DNA of 62,449 nt from a virus: positions 1 to 62,449 of IMG/VR virus record IMGVR_UViG_3300030107_001678, one strand, 5' to 3'. Below the pieces are notes generated by a model, which had not been told where the DNA came from, ran no database searches, and saw only the letters and a list, made by a program, of their open reading frames with translations. Positions 23,898 through 30,531 of this stretch are shown piece after piece. The position numbers were made by a program, and so were the translations under genes. How positions within the stretch are numbered: the stretch's first letter is position 1; the number at the start of each line of letters is the position of its first letter.

Positions 23898-23926
23898 TTG
23901 ACAAGTTTGTTAGTATCTTGTATAAA
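23898..23926 (+). promoter_or_regulatory. Strong sigma-70 promoter
   Basis: TTGACA (23898-23903), 17-base spacer, TATAAA (23921-23926), followed by AAGGAG and the ATG at 23965. One mismatch to the two consensus hexamers. Confidence 0.75.
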
Positions 23927-23964
23927 AAAACTAACATATATAAAATAATAAAGGAGAATGTATA

Positions 23965-24183
23965 ATGGCACAAGTAAAATATCTTATGATGCAAGATGAG
24001 GAGCATTGGTGCGAAGATGTATATGATATACTAAAACAAGGGCATGAGGATTTTTATTTCTTTGCATCTGAAGTTATGGATAATCTTATACATCCAAACC
24101 CAAACTTAACTGAACAAGAAGTTATGGAAGAACTGGAATGGGTATGGGAAGAACATACTATCAATCATGCTGACGCATATTAA
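23965..24183 (+). CDS. Small acidic protein
   Basis: 72 residues, strongly acidic (MQDEEHWCEDVYDILKQGHE, QEVMEELEWVWEEHTIN), with a perfect AAGGAG ribosome site and its own strong promoter. Its composition is like the many other small acidic proteins that follow; such clusters are typical early host-interaction genes. Family not recognised. Confidence 0.7.
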   Translation: MAQVKYLMMQDEEHWCEDVYDILKQGHEDFYFFASEVMDNLIHPNPNLTEQEVMEELEWVWEEHTINHADAY

Positions 24184-24193
24184 GGAGAATAAA

Positions 24194-24406
24194 ATGATAA
24201 CACTTATGAAAATAGTTGGAAGTTTTGCTTTGTTTCATTCAATAGCAAGTATATTTTTTCTTATGTATTTTAAATATCCTATTGATTTATTTATGTTTTT
24301 TATATTTGCTTTTGAATTTGCAATAGGAATATTATTATTTATAGGAATTAAAATATTAAGAGATGAGTATTACCATAAAAATTACCAATCTGGTAATAAA
24401 AAATAA
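24194..24406 (+). CDS. Small two-helix membrane protein
   Basis: 70 residues from the ATG at 24194 (AAGGAGAATAAA upstream); the in-frame start at 24167 would overlap the previous gene and lacks such a site. Two strong membrane segments: IVGSFALFHSIASIFFLMYF and LFMFFIFAFEFAIGILLFIG, with a charged Lys/Tyr tail. An inner-membrane protein of unknown role, in the early region. Confidence 0.65.
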   Translation: MITLMKIVGSFALFHSIASIFFLMYFKYPIDLFMFFIFAFEFAIGILLFIGIKILRDEYYHKNYQSGNKK

Positions 24407-24409
24407 TAC

Positions 24410-24437
24410 TTGACATAAAAATTTACATGAGTATAAT
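24410..24437 (+). promoter_or_regulatory. Consensus sigma-70 promoter
   Basis: TTGACA (24410-24415), 16-base spacer, TATAAT (24432-24437), with the next gene's AAGGAG and ATG (24463) 26 bases on. Both hexamers are perfect. Confidence 0.75.
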
Positions 24438-24462
24438 AGAAATAAATTAAGGAGAAAAATAA

Positions 24463-24639
24463 ATGACTAAAGAACAAATACTAGATAAACTATATCAAGC
24501 AAGAGACTATGCATCTAATGCTTTGAATGTTGCACAACAAGCAAGTGAATTGGCATCAGAAGCAGAAACACAAGCAGTAGAAACATATGATAATCTATGT
24601 GATGCTATTAACATGGTAGAGGAATTAAAAGATGAGTGA
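24463..24639 (+). CDS. 58-residue acidic coiled-coil protein
   Basis: ATG at 24463 behind AAGGAG; TGA at 24637-24639. The sequence is one amphipathic helix rich in Ala/Glu (NALNVAQQASELASEAETQA), ending EELKDE. It overlaps the next start by eight bases. First gene behind a perfect promoter, so strongly expressed. Function unknown. Confidence 0.65.
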   Translation: MTKEQILDKLYQARDYASNALNVAQQASELASEAETQAVETYDNLCDAINMVEELKDE

Positions 24640-24826
24640 TAAACAATTAGCTGAAAAACATTTTGGTATGTTGTATGACAACTGGATTGATGATGAACTA
24701 AAACACTATGAAGAATACTATAGGGTGGAAGATGCAGATTTAATAACAACATCTAGATTAGAAGAACATAATTACAAAGACTTGAGAGTACTAAAAGATT
24801 TTTTTGAGGAGAATCATTATGCCTAA
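24632..24826 (+). CDS. Small acidic protein
   Basis: 64 residues (MSDKQLAEKHFGMLYDNWID, KDLRVLKDFFEENHYA), acidic and aromatic-rich, overlapping both neighbours by eight bases. No separate promoter; coupled to the previous gene. Function unknown. Confidence 0.6.
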   Translation: MSDKQLAEKHFGMLYDNWIDDELKHYEEYYRVEDADLITTSRLEEHNYKDLRVLKDFFEENHYA

Positions 24827-25004
24827 TTATACTATAATAACATACGCAACATTAAATACTGAATATAAAATAAAAGCAAAGGATGAAGATGAAGCTTTTG
24901 AAAAATATTATTCTGGAGAATGGTATGAGTCTGGAGAGTTAGATGTTCATGATGAACAAATAGATACAATAGCAGTAGATGAGGAGATGAGTGATGAGGA
25001 ATAA
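24819..25004 (+). CDS. Small acidic protein, paralogue of 25982-26158
   Basis: 61 residues from the ATG at 24819 (GAGGAG eight bases upstream). It starts MPNYTIITYATLNTEYKIKA and continues with GELDVHDEQIDTIAV. The gene at 25982-26158 has the same plan (MNNYSIITVATVTTEYIVKA, DYHDEQVDDIAI), so the two are duplicates. It may be a small beta-strand protein with an acidic end. Function unknown. Confidence 0.65.
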   Translation: MPNYTIITYATLNTEYKIKAKDEDEAFEKYYSGEWYESGELDVHDEQIDTIAVDEEMSDEE

Positions 25005-25152
25005 AAAGACTTGGGTATATTTGTATGGAGATGAGTGTTCTGAAATATGGCAACACTTTGGATTTACTAATCCAGATAAAGATGATAGAATCAAATTAAA
25101 GTTTATTGAATTTCAATCAGTAGACTCTCAAATGGAGATGAGTGATGATTAG
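24994..25152 (+). CDS. 52-residue small protein
   Basis: ATG at 24994 behind GAGGAG, overlapping the previous stop; TAG at 25150-25152. It begins MRNKKTWVYLYGDECSEIW and ends MEMSDD. Polar and aromatic, no domain. Overlap with both neighbours and the good ribosome site support it as real. Confidence 0.55.
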   Translation: MRNKKTWVYLYGDECSEIWQHFGFTNPDKDDRIKLKFIEFQSVDSQMEMSDD

Positions 25153-25435
25153 TAGAGGATATAGAATAACAGAGTTTAGAGATAAATGGAAAACTATTTA
25201 TAGTAAAACATTTTTCAATAAGTATATACCTATTCATGAAGATGTATGGGTAGATGATAAAGAGTTTATAAAAGCTATGAAGAAACCAGATGGTGAAAGA
25301 TACATATGGACAATAGGAGAAGAAGATGGTAATTACTATGTGCATAGTGGGTATCATTGGGTTAATAGATTAGGTTTTATAATAACTAAAAATAAATGGG
25401 AGCATGACATGAATATACAAGTGTTAGGATATTAA
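25145..25435 (+). CDS. Small protein of unknown function
   Basis: 96 residues from the ATG at 25145. It is rich in Trp/Tyr/Lys (DKWKTIYSKTFFNKYIPIHE, ERYIWTIGEEDGNYYVHSG, HWVNRLGFIITKNKWEHD), with strand-like alternation suggesting a small beta domain. It overlaps the previous gene by eight bases. The phrase ITKNKW recurs as VIKNKW in the next gene. Function unknown. Confidence 0.6.
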   Translation: MISRGYRITEFRDKWKTIYSKTFFNKYIPIHEDVWVDDKEFIKAMKKPDGERYIWTIGEEDGNYYVHSGYHWVNRLGFIITKNKWEHDMNIQVLGY

Positions 25436-25436
25436 A

Positions 25437-25565
25437 ATGAGTAATTTTGATAGCTATAAACTTAAAGATAAAACAAAACATGGTCTTATAGATAAAATAA
25501 TTTTACATGATAGTAATGTTTATTTTGTAATTAAAAATAAATGGTTTTTATTAGATGAATTATAA
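25437..25565 (+). CDS. 42-residue small protein
   Basis: ATG at 25437 one base after the previous stop, with AGGA eight bases upstream; TAA at 25563-25565. It begins MSNFDSYKLKDKTKHGLID and ends KNKWFLLDEL. It fills a 130-base gap that otherwise has no gene. Function unknown. Confidence 0.55.
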   Translation: MSNFDSYKLKDKTKHGLIDKIILHDSNVYFVIKNKWFLLDEL

Positions 25566-25577
25566 AGGAGAATGATA

Positions 25578-25772
25578 ATGACTAAAATAAAATATAAAAA
25601 GTATGCAGATGTAAACACATCAGTTGAGAGCATGGCTCTTGATGCATACAAAGTAAGTAATATAAAACAAATACCATTGGCAGAGTTACAAGATTTTGCT
25701 AATGAATTAGAAGAAGGATTTACAGATTTAGATAACCAACAATATAGTGAAGGAGAAAAATATGAAAGTTGA
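25578..25772 (+). CDS. Small acidic helical protein
   Basis: 64 residues. Of two in-frame ATGs (25572, 25578) the second has the better spacing from AAGGAG. Sequence is helical and acidic (SVESMALDAYKVSNIKQIPL, ELQDFANELEEGFTDLDNQ). Overlaps the next gene by 11 bases. Function unknown. Confidence 0.6.
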   Translation: MTKIKYKKYADVNTSVESMALDAYKVSNIKQIPLAELQDFANELEEGFTDLDNQQYSEGEKYES

Positions 25773-25989
25773 TAAAGTTGTAGACATAATACACGCAATA
25801 GATGACAAGAAAGTTCCCTCTGATATAATAGATATTCTTGATGTATCGCATTGGTCAGAAGGATTAGAAGATTACATAGATGTAGGTGATATGGATATAT
25901 ATCATCTGTTAAGAACTTTTAATATATTGTTGCGTGATAGAGAGAAACTTACTAAAGTAATAAAAGCATTGGAGATTGATAATGAATAA
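25762..25989 (+). CDS. Small acidic helical protein
   Basis: 75 residues from the ATG at 25762 (GAAGGAG upstream; an earlier in-frame start at 25747 has none). Acidic helices (VVDIIHAIDDKKVPSDIIDI, GLEDYIDVGDMDIYHLL), ending LEIDNE. Overlaps the next start by eight bases. Function unknown. Confidence 0.6.
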   Translation: MKVDKVVDIIHAIDDKKVPSDIIDILDVSHWSEGLEDYIDVGDMDIYHLLRTFNILLRDREKLTKVIKALEIDNE

Positions 25990-26158
25990 CTACAGTATAA
26001 TAACAGTAGCAACAGTAACTACTGAATATATAGTAAAAGCAAAGAATAAAAAAGAAGCAGAAGAAAACTTCTGGGATGGTGAATATACAGAAGAAGGTAT
26101 ATTAGATTATCATGACGAACAAGTAGATGACATAGCAATATATGAGGAGAATGTATAG
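25982..26158 (+). CDS. Small acidic protein, paralogue of 24819-25004
   Basis: 58 residues (MNNYSIITVATVTTEYIVKA, YHDEQVDDIAIYEENV). It shares strand pattern and the DEQ[IV]D motif with the gene at 24819, about 1.1 kb upstream, indicating duplication within the small-gene cluster. The GGAGATTGATA upstream acts as ribosome site. Function unknown. Confidence 0.65.
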   Translation: MNNYSIITVATVTTEYIVKAKNKKEAEENFWDGEYTEEGILDYHDEQVDDIAIYEENV

Positions 26159-26160
26159 TG

Positions 26161-26316
26161 ATGAAAACTTGTGAAAATTGTAAAGTTAATAAAGGTGAAG
26201 AAGAAGATATGACATATAAATTTGTTCCTATATTATTGTGTGATGATTGCTACACAGGAATACGATATTGGATTGCAGATGAATTAGATATTCATGTACA
26301 AGGAGTAGACATATGA
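26161..26316 (+). CDS. 51-residue zinc-knuckle-like protein
   Basis: ATG at 26161, TGA at 26314-26316. It starts MKTCENCKVNKGEEEDM and later has LLCDDCYTGIRYW: two CxxC pairs about 25 residues apart, as in a small zinc ribbon. GAGGAG lies about 12 bases upstream, and the stop overlaps the next start as ATGA. Such short zinc proteins may bind host RNA polymerase or DNA; not shown here. Confidence 0.6.
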   Translation: MKTCENCKVNKGEEEDMTYKFVPILLCDDCYTGIRYWIADELDIHVQGVDI

Positions 26317-26492
26317 AAATGACTAAAGAAGAATTAGAAAGTTTATATGTGAGTGAACTTACATTTGAAACTGAAGATAAAAATGGAAAGGTAAGATATT
26401 GGAGAACCACATATAAGTTTGACCATTCGTTTATATGTGATGCTATTGAGGAAAATGACTTGGAAGAAATAAAAGAGAAAGAAGGAGATTAA
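26313..26492 (+). CDS. 59-residue acidic protein
   Basis: ATG at 26313 in an ATGA overlap, behind AAGGAG; TAA at 26490-26492. It begins MKMTKEELESLYVSELTFE and ends EEIKEKEGD. Acidic, no domain. The position in an unbroken string with good ribosome sites supports it. Confidence 0.6.
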   Translation: MKMTKEELESLYVSELTFETEDKNGKVRYWRTTYKFDHSFICDAIEENDLEEIKEKEGD

Positions 26493-26493
26493 A

Positions 26494-26721
26494 ATGATAT
26501 TAGTTTATTATAAAATAAAAGATGGAGACTATGAATATACAGAGTTCTCATGGTTTTCAGAAGGCACACATAAAGATTGGCAACAACACGTTATAAAAGA
26601 TAAGTGGTTAATTGAAGAAGTTTATCCTCAAGATGAGAGACATATACGAGTAGATTATGTTAGAGATATAACACCAAAAGATTTAAAAGTATTAACGAAA
26701 TATGAAATAGTTTTTAATTAA
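26494..26721 (+). CDS. Small acidic aromatic protein
   Basis: 75 residues (MILVYYKIKDGDYEYTEFSW, DWQQHVIKDKWLIEEVYPQ, YVRDITPKDLKVLTKYEIV), with a GAAGGAG site. Beta-strand-like start. It ends the second string of small genes; a new promoter follows at once. Function unknown. Confidence 0.65.
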   Translation: MILVYYKIKDGDYEYTEFSWFSEGTHKDWQQHVIKDKWLIEEVYPQDERHIRVDYVRDITPKDLKVLTKYEIVFN

Positions 26722-26722
26722 C

Positions 26723-26751
26723 TTGACATTTAAAATAAAATAGTGTATGTT
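26723..26751 (+). promoter_or_regulatory. Sigma-70 promoter giving a nearly leaderless transcript
   Basis: TTGACA (26723-26728), 17-base spacer, TATGTT (26746-26751). The ATG of the next gene is at 26757, only five bases beyond the -10 box, so the transcript should begin at or next to the start codon with no ribosome site. Confidence 0.65.
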
Positions 26752-26756
26752 ATATT

Positions 26757-26963
26757 ATGAAAAAAAATAATTATATTATAGCTCTCTTATCTACAGATAA
26801 AGATATAATGTTAGAGCCATTGGCTACATTTAGTGGAGACACTATGTATTTTAAAACAGAAAGAGATGCCAAAGATTATGTTGACAAACTACTAGATAGA
26901 AATGGTCTTGGAGATATTGAAGCATTTGAAATGGAAGCATTAAAAATTATAAGAGTACAATAG
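26757..26963 (+). CDS. Small protein from a probable leaderless mRNA
   Basis: 68 residues (MKKNNYIIALLSTDKDIMLE, YFKTERDAKDYVDKLLDRN, FEMEALKIIRVQ). No ribosome site is possible between the promoter and the ATG. The fold looks like strand-helix-strand. A downstream AGGAG serves the next gene. Function unknown. Confidence 0.6.
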   Translation: MKKNNYIIALLSTDKDIMLEPLATFSGDTMYFKTERDAKDYVDKLLDRNGLGDIEAFEMEALKIIRVQ

Positions 26964-26973
26964 GAGAAAGTAA

Positions 26974-27258
26974 ATACATAAATCACAAATACATAAAGAT
27001 GTTTTAAAGTTAAAGAAAAATGCTACGTTTAATGCAGAAGATGTGTTGGCTTGGTTAAAATATAATCAAGAATTACTACCTGCATTACGAAAACAAGCAC
27101 GAAAGACACCTAGAATAGAAGGTGCTAAAGCAAGACTAGCAGATGTTCAAGGGTATATAAAAATGCTTACAAGATACTTGAGACATGGTGATTGGTGTAG
27201 TAATTTTTATGGTAAAGACCAAGAGTTTAAAACAAAATGGAAGGTAATTAAAAAATGA
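26974..27258 (+). CDS. Small basic protein with AUA as probable start codon
   Basis: The frame opens after a TAA at 26971-26973. AGGAG (26962-26966) is followed after seven bases by ATA (26974-26976), with no ATG in frame near the N-terminus; the next starts are GTG at 27040 and TTG at 27043 without ribosome sites. From ATA the product is 94 residues: a basic head (HKSQIHKDVLKLKKN), then AEDVLAWLKYNQELLPALRK and EGAKARLADVQGYIKMLTRY. It ends in an ATGA overlap with the SleB-like gene. Either AUA is used, or this is an ATG-to-ATA mutation or base error. Confidence 0.6.
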   Translation: MHKSQIHKDVLKLKKNATFNAEDVLAWLKYNQELLPALRKQARKTPRIEGAKARLADVQGYIKMLTRYLRHGDWCSNFYGKDQEFKTKWKVIKK

Positions 27259-27749
27259 GGTATGTAATAGGAAGTATTTATTTTTTTATAGCTATACTTA
27301 TGTTATATAGTTGGTCAATAAATGCAATAGCTGATGATGGAAGAGATTGTTTAGCTGAAGCAGTCTATTATGAAGCAAGGTCAGAAAGTTTTGAAGGTAA
27401 GTTAGCAGTAGCTAATGTAATATTAGAAAGATTAAGAAGAGAAGATTTTCCAAATACTATTTGCAAAGTTGTGCATGATGGTGTATATTGGAAAAATAAT
27501 ATAGTAAGAAACAAATGTGCTTTTTCTTATTATTGTGATGGAAAACATGAACGTATGTTAAATATAAAAGCTAAAGCAGACGCATATACAATAGCTGACT
27601 TTGCTTTGAATGGTGTAGAATTACACGATACTTTAGGTGCTACACATTATCATGCAGTTTATGTACATCCCAAGTGGGCAGATGAATTTTATTTCATTAC
27701 TAAAATAGGAAAACATTTATTTTATTTAAAGGATTATAATGAAAATTAA
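27255..27749 (+). CDS. Cell-wall hydrolase, SleB/CwlJ type
   Basis: 164 residues. The N-terminal 25 residues form a signal or anchor helix (YVIGSIYFFIAILMLYSWSI). The rest is a Hydrolase_2 (SleB) domain: CLAEAVYYEARSESFEGKLA, holding the catalytic glutamate region, VANVILERLRREDFPNTICK, NKCAFSYYCDG and ATHYHAVYVHPKWADEF. These enzymes cut peptidoglycan glycan strands. With its export signal it could be a SAR-type endolysin that needs no holin to cross the membrane. It is encoded in the plus arm among early genes, not with the structural genes, which is unusual for lysis. Confidence 0.82.
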   Translation: MRYVIGSIYFFIAILMLYSWSINAIADDGRDCLAEAVYYEARSESFEGKLAVANVILERLRREDFPNTICKVVHDGVYWKNNIVRNKCAFSYYCDGKHERMLNIKAKADAYTIADFALNGVELHDTLGATHYHAVYVHPKWADEFYFITKIGKHLFYLKDYNEN

Positions 27750-27870
27750 TTTTGTATATAAAAATGAATATGTGAGAAAGAAAACTGCGATTGGTCGTTC
27801 TAATTTAAGTAGACCATTAAATAAACATAAGCGAAGACAATGGAAAAAATATAGAGGACAAGGAAAATGA
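27739..27870 (+). CDS. 43-residue very basic protein
   Basis: ATG at 27739 overlapping the previous stop; TGA at 27868-27870. It begins MKINFVYKNEYVRKKTAIG and continues SRPLNKHKRRQWKKYRGQGK. The KYRGQGK-type end is familiar from small basic proteins of marine podoviruses (memory). It may bind nucleic acid. It overlaps the next start as ATGA. Confidence 0.6.
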   Translation: MKINFVYKNEYVRKKTAIGRSNLSRPLNKHKRRQWKKYRGQGK

Positions 27871-28091
27871 GAACTAGATTTAATGAGATAGAATTGTTAC
27901 GTAAAAATATAAAAGATTTACAAGGACAATTACAAAATGCTTACATAAGAATAAAAGAATTAACAGAAGCATTACATGAAGAAAGAAAAAGAGCAGGGCA
28001 TCAAAACCAATACACAACAGAATTTGGATGGGCTGAACCATCAGAAAATCCAGATGCAACACATATAGAGGAGAAAAAAGATGACAAATAG
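27867..28091 (+). CDS. Coiled-coil protein
   Basis: 74 residues. About 5-45 is a clear amphipathic coil (FNEIELLRKNIKDLQGQLQN, IRIKELTEALHEERKRAG); the end is acidic and disordered (NPDATHIEEKKDDK). ATGA overlap with the basic gene upstream. Probably a small oligomer; function unknown. Confidence 0.6.
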   Translation: MRTRFNEIELLRKNIKDLQGQLQNAYIRIKELTEALHEERKRAGHQNQYTTEFGWAEPSENPDATHIEEKKDDK

Positions 28092-28446
28092 TTTTATCCA
28101 ATGGATAGAAAACGAAGCTAAAGCATATGAAAGGAGAAATAATATGGCTAAAGCAAAAACACCTAAAGCAGAGATGACTTTAGATGAAAAACAAAAGAAA
28201 GCATTACTTGACATTTTTAATGCAGGTAATAGTTTTGCAAATAGTTATAGAGAGTCAGGCATTAAGTATATAACTGCCTGGGAAATAGAACAACTATTAG
28301 ATTTAATAGATGACATGAAAGATTTATATGGCATATCACCTAGAAAATCTGATGAGCCAGACATGCATGGGGATATTTATCCTTGGCATTGGGCAGATCA
28401 TGTATGGTCTGATGATCCTCAAGCATGGAAGAGGAAAGATGATTGA
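28081..28446 (+). CDS. Small protein of unknown function
   Basis: 121 residues from the ATG at 28081 (GAGGAG upstream). A second in-frame ATG at 28144 also has AAGGAG, so two forms are possible. Helical N-terminus, then KALLDIFNAGNSFANSYRES, ITAWEIEQLLDLIDDMKDLY and a Trp/His-rich acidic end (YPWHWADHVWSDDPQAWK). It precedes the primase-helicase by one gene, so a replication accessory is possible; family not recognised. Confidence 0.6.
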   Translation: MTNSFIQWIENEAKAYERRNNMAKAKTPKAEMTLDEKQKKALLDIFNAGNSFANSYRESGIKYITAWEIEQLLDLIDDMKDLYGISPRKSDEPDMHGDIYPWHWADHVWSDDPQAWKRKDD

Positions 28447-28624
28447 AGATCTAAAGAGAGAGCAAAGTCAAGTTTATCGTGAGTTTCTAAAAGAATATCT
28501 ATCAGAAGGATATGATTTAGAAGAAGCAAAAGAGTTAGCTAAACAAGATACAATGGAAGTTATGCAAGATAAGCTTGACTTTGTAGAAGAATTGTGGGAT
28601 AATTCATTTGATAATTTGGATTAG
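28439..28624 (+). CDS. Small acidic helical protein
   Basis: 61 residues from the ATG at 28439 (GAGGAAAG upstream, eight-base overlap with the previous gene); an in-frame start at 28328 lies far inside that gene. Acidic helix (LKREQSQVYREFLKEYLSEG, EAKELAKQDTMEVMQDKLDF). Directly upstream of the primase-helicase. Function unknown. Confidence 0.6.
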   Translation: MIEDLKREQSQVYREFLKEYLSEGYDLEEAKELAKQDTMEVMQDKLDFVEELWDNSFDNLD

Positions 28625-28627
28625 AGC

Positions 28628-30268
28628 ATGGATAAAAAATGGTTAGATAGGGGAGCTTGTCCTGAATGTGGATCAAGTGATGGTAATGTAAAACATTCAG
28701 AAGGATATAGCTATTGCTTTGTTTGTAACACGAGGTTTGGAGAGAATATGAAAACAGAAACAGTAATTCCTATGAAGAGGGAGAGTAATATAAAAACTAT
28801 AGGTACTTTAGGTGCGTTGAGTGAACGTAGTATATCAAAAGAAACTGCACAAAAATATAATACTGATGTTAAAGTTAATGGCAACATGAATACACATCAC
28901 ATCTATAAATATTTTGATGAGGGTGGAAATAATATAGGAAATAAAGTACGTAATGTTTCTACTAAAGATATGTGGGTTGAAGGAAGTATGACTGAAGCAT
29001 TATTGTTTGGTCAGAATATCTTTGCTCCTAATGGTAAGTATATTACAATTACTGAAGGTGAAGTAGATGCTATGTCTGCTTATGAATTACTTGGTAGTAA
29101 GTGGGCATGTGTTTCTATTAAGACAGGAGCAGGATCAGCATTACGTGATTGTAAAAAAGCATTTGAATACCTAGATAGTTTTCAGAATATTGTTATATCT
29201 TTTGATATGGACAAGCAAGGAAGAGAAGCAAGTGAAAAGGTTGCACAATTATTTTCACCTAACAAGTGTAAGATTATGCACATGGAATATAAAGATGCGA
29301 ATGAATACTTAAAGATAAGTAAACGTGAGGAGTTTTCAAGAGCATGGTGGAATGCACAACCTTATACTCCTGCAGGTATAGTTAATCTAAAAGATTTGAA
29401 GTCTACTATATTTGAAGAAGAGTATTGTGAGACTTGTTTATATCCTTGGAATAAACTGAATGATAAGACCTATGGTATGAGGACAGGTGAGTTGATTACC
29501 TTTACAAGTGGTGCAGGTATGGGTAAGTCTTCTATTATGAGAGAGTTAATGTATCATATGTTAAAGAATACAAATGATAATGTAGGCATACTTGCATTAG
29601 AAGAGAGTACAAAAAATACTGCATTTAATATCATGTCTGTTGAAGCTAATGCTAGACTATATATTAATGAGATACGTAAGAAGTATAGCCAAGATGAATT
29701 AGATACATGGTTTGATAATACTATGGGTACTGGTAGATTCTTTGCCTTCGATCACTTTGGTTCTATTTCTAATGACGAGATACTTTCACGAGTACGATTC
29801 ATGGCACAAGCATTGGATTGTAAATGGATATTTCTTGACCACTTATCCATCCTTGTATCAGGACAAGATGATGGAGATGAAAGAAAATCTATTGATGTTC
29901 TAATGACAAAGCTACGTTCTCTGGTAGAGCAGACAGGTGTAGGATTGTTATTGGTATCACATCTACGTAGACCTGCAGGTGATACTGGACATGAGAATGG
30001 AAGAGAGGTAACTCTGTCTCACTTGAGAGGTAGTGCGTCTATTGCACATCTATCTGATAGTGTGATTGCTTTAGAAAGAAATCAGCAAGATGAAGATGAT
30101 GTTATTTCTAATACCACAACCATACGAATATTAAAGAATAGATATACAGGTGAGACAGGTATAGCTACACATCTCTTTTATGATAAAGATACTGGTCGTA
30201 TGAAAGAGATTGACAATCCTTACGAAGTAAGTGATAATAACTCTGATGATGAGGAAATACCTTTCTAA
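28628..30268 (+). CDS. Primase-helicase, T7 gp4 type
   Basis: 546 residues in T7 gp4 order. A zinc-binding head (C11, C14, C30, C33 in CPECGSSD and YCFVCNTRFG) is followed by a TOPRIM primase core (ITEGEVDAMSAYELLG near 140, then VISFDMDKQGREA) and a RecA-like DnaB helicase: Walker A TSGAGMGKSS near 295, LALEESTKNTAFN, Walker B WIFLDHLSILVSG, LLLVSHLRRP, and LRGSASIAHLSDSVIALERN. It unwinds the fork and lays primers for the DNA polymerase two genes downstream. The tail (DNNSDDEEIPF) is acidic with a terminal Phe, as in T7 gp4, where it contacts the polymerase. Confidence 0.92.
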   Translation: MDKKWLDRGACPECGSSDGNVKHSEGYSYCFVCNTRFGENMKTETVIPMKRESNIKTIGTLGALSERSISKETAQKYNTDVKVNGNMNTHHIYKYFDEGGNNIGNKVRNVSTKDMWVEGSMTEALLFGQNIFAPNGKYITITEGEVDAMSAYELLGSKWACVSIKTGAGSALRDCKKAFEYLDSFQNIVISFDMDKQGREASEKVAQLFSPNKCKIMHMEYKDANEYLKISKREEFSRAWWNAQPYTPAGIVNLKDLKSTIFEEEYCETCLYPWNKLNDKTYGMRTGELITFTSGAGMGKSSIMRELMYHMLKNTNDNVGILALEESTKNTAFNIMSVEANARLYINEIRKKYSQDELDTWFDNTMGTGRFFAFDHFGSISNDEILSRVRFMAQALDCKWIFLDHLSILVSGQDDGDERKSIDVLMTKLRSLVEQTGVGLLLVSHLRRPAGDTGHENGREVTLSHLRGSASIAHLSDSVIALERNQQDEDDVISNTTTIRILKNRYTGETGIATHLFYDKDTGRMKEIDNPYEVSDNNSDDEEIPF

Positions 30269-30531
30269 TGAAATGTTGGCATTGCAATACAGAATTAATA
30301 TGGGGTGGAGACTATGATATTTCAGAAGAGGATAGTGAATATTGTGTAGAAACAAATTTATCTTGTCCTCAATGTGATTCTTTTGTTATGGTTTATCTTC
30401 CTAAAGATAAGATGTGGAAACATGTATGTCCTGTTGAAGAAACAGAAATGGAAATTGGTAAAAGCGAAGAGTGTAATTGGTGTGGTGCAACAGAAGATTG
30501 TGATTGGAAAGACAATGAGAGCAGTAGTTGA
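30268..30531 (+). CDS. Zinc-ribbon protein
   Basis: 87 residues with three CxxC pairs: MKCWHCNTE, SCPQCDSF and ECNWCGATEDC. Two could form one zinc ribbon. Acidic overall. It lies between primase-helicase and DNA polymerase, sharing one base with the former and overlapping the latter by 17 bases. A replication accessory or transcription modulator is possible; not recognised further. Confidence 0.7.
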   Translation: MKCWHCNTELIWGGDYDISEEDSEYCVETNLSCPQCDSFVMVYLPKDKMWKHVCPVEETEMEIGKSEECNWCGATEDCDWKDNESSS

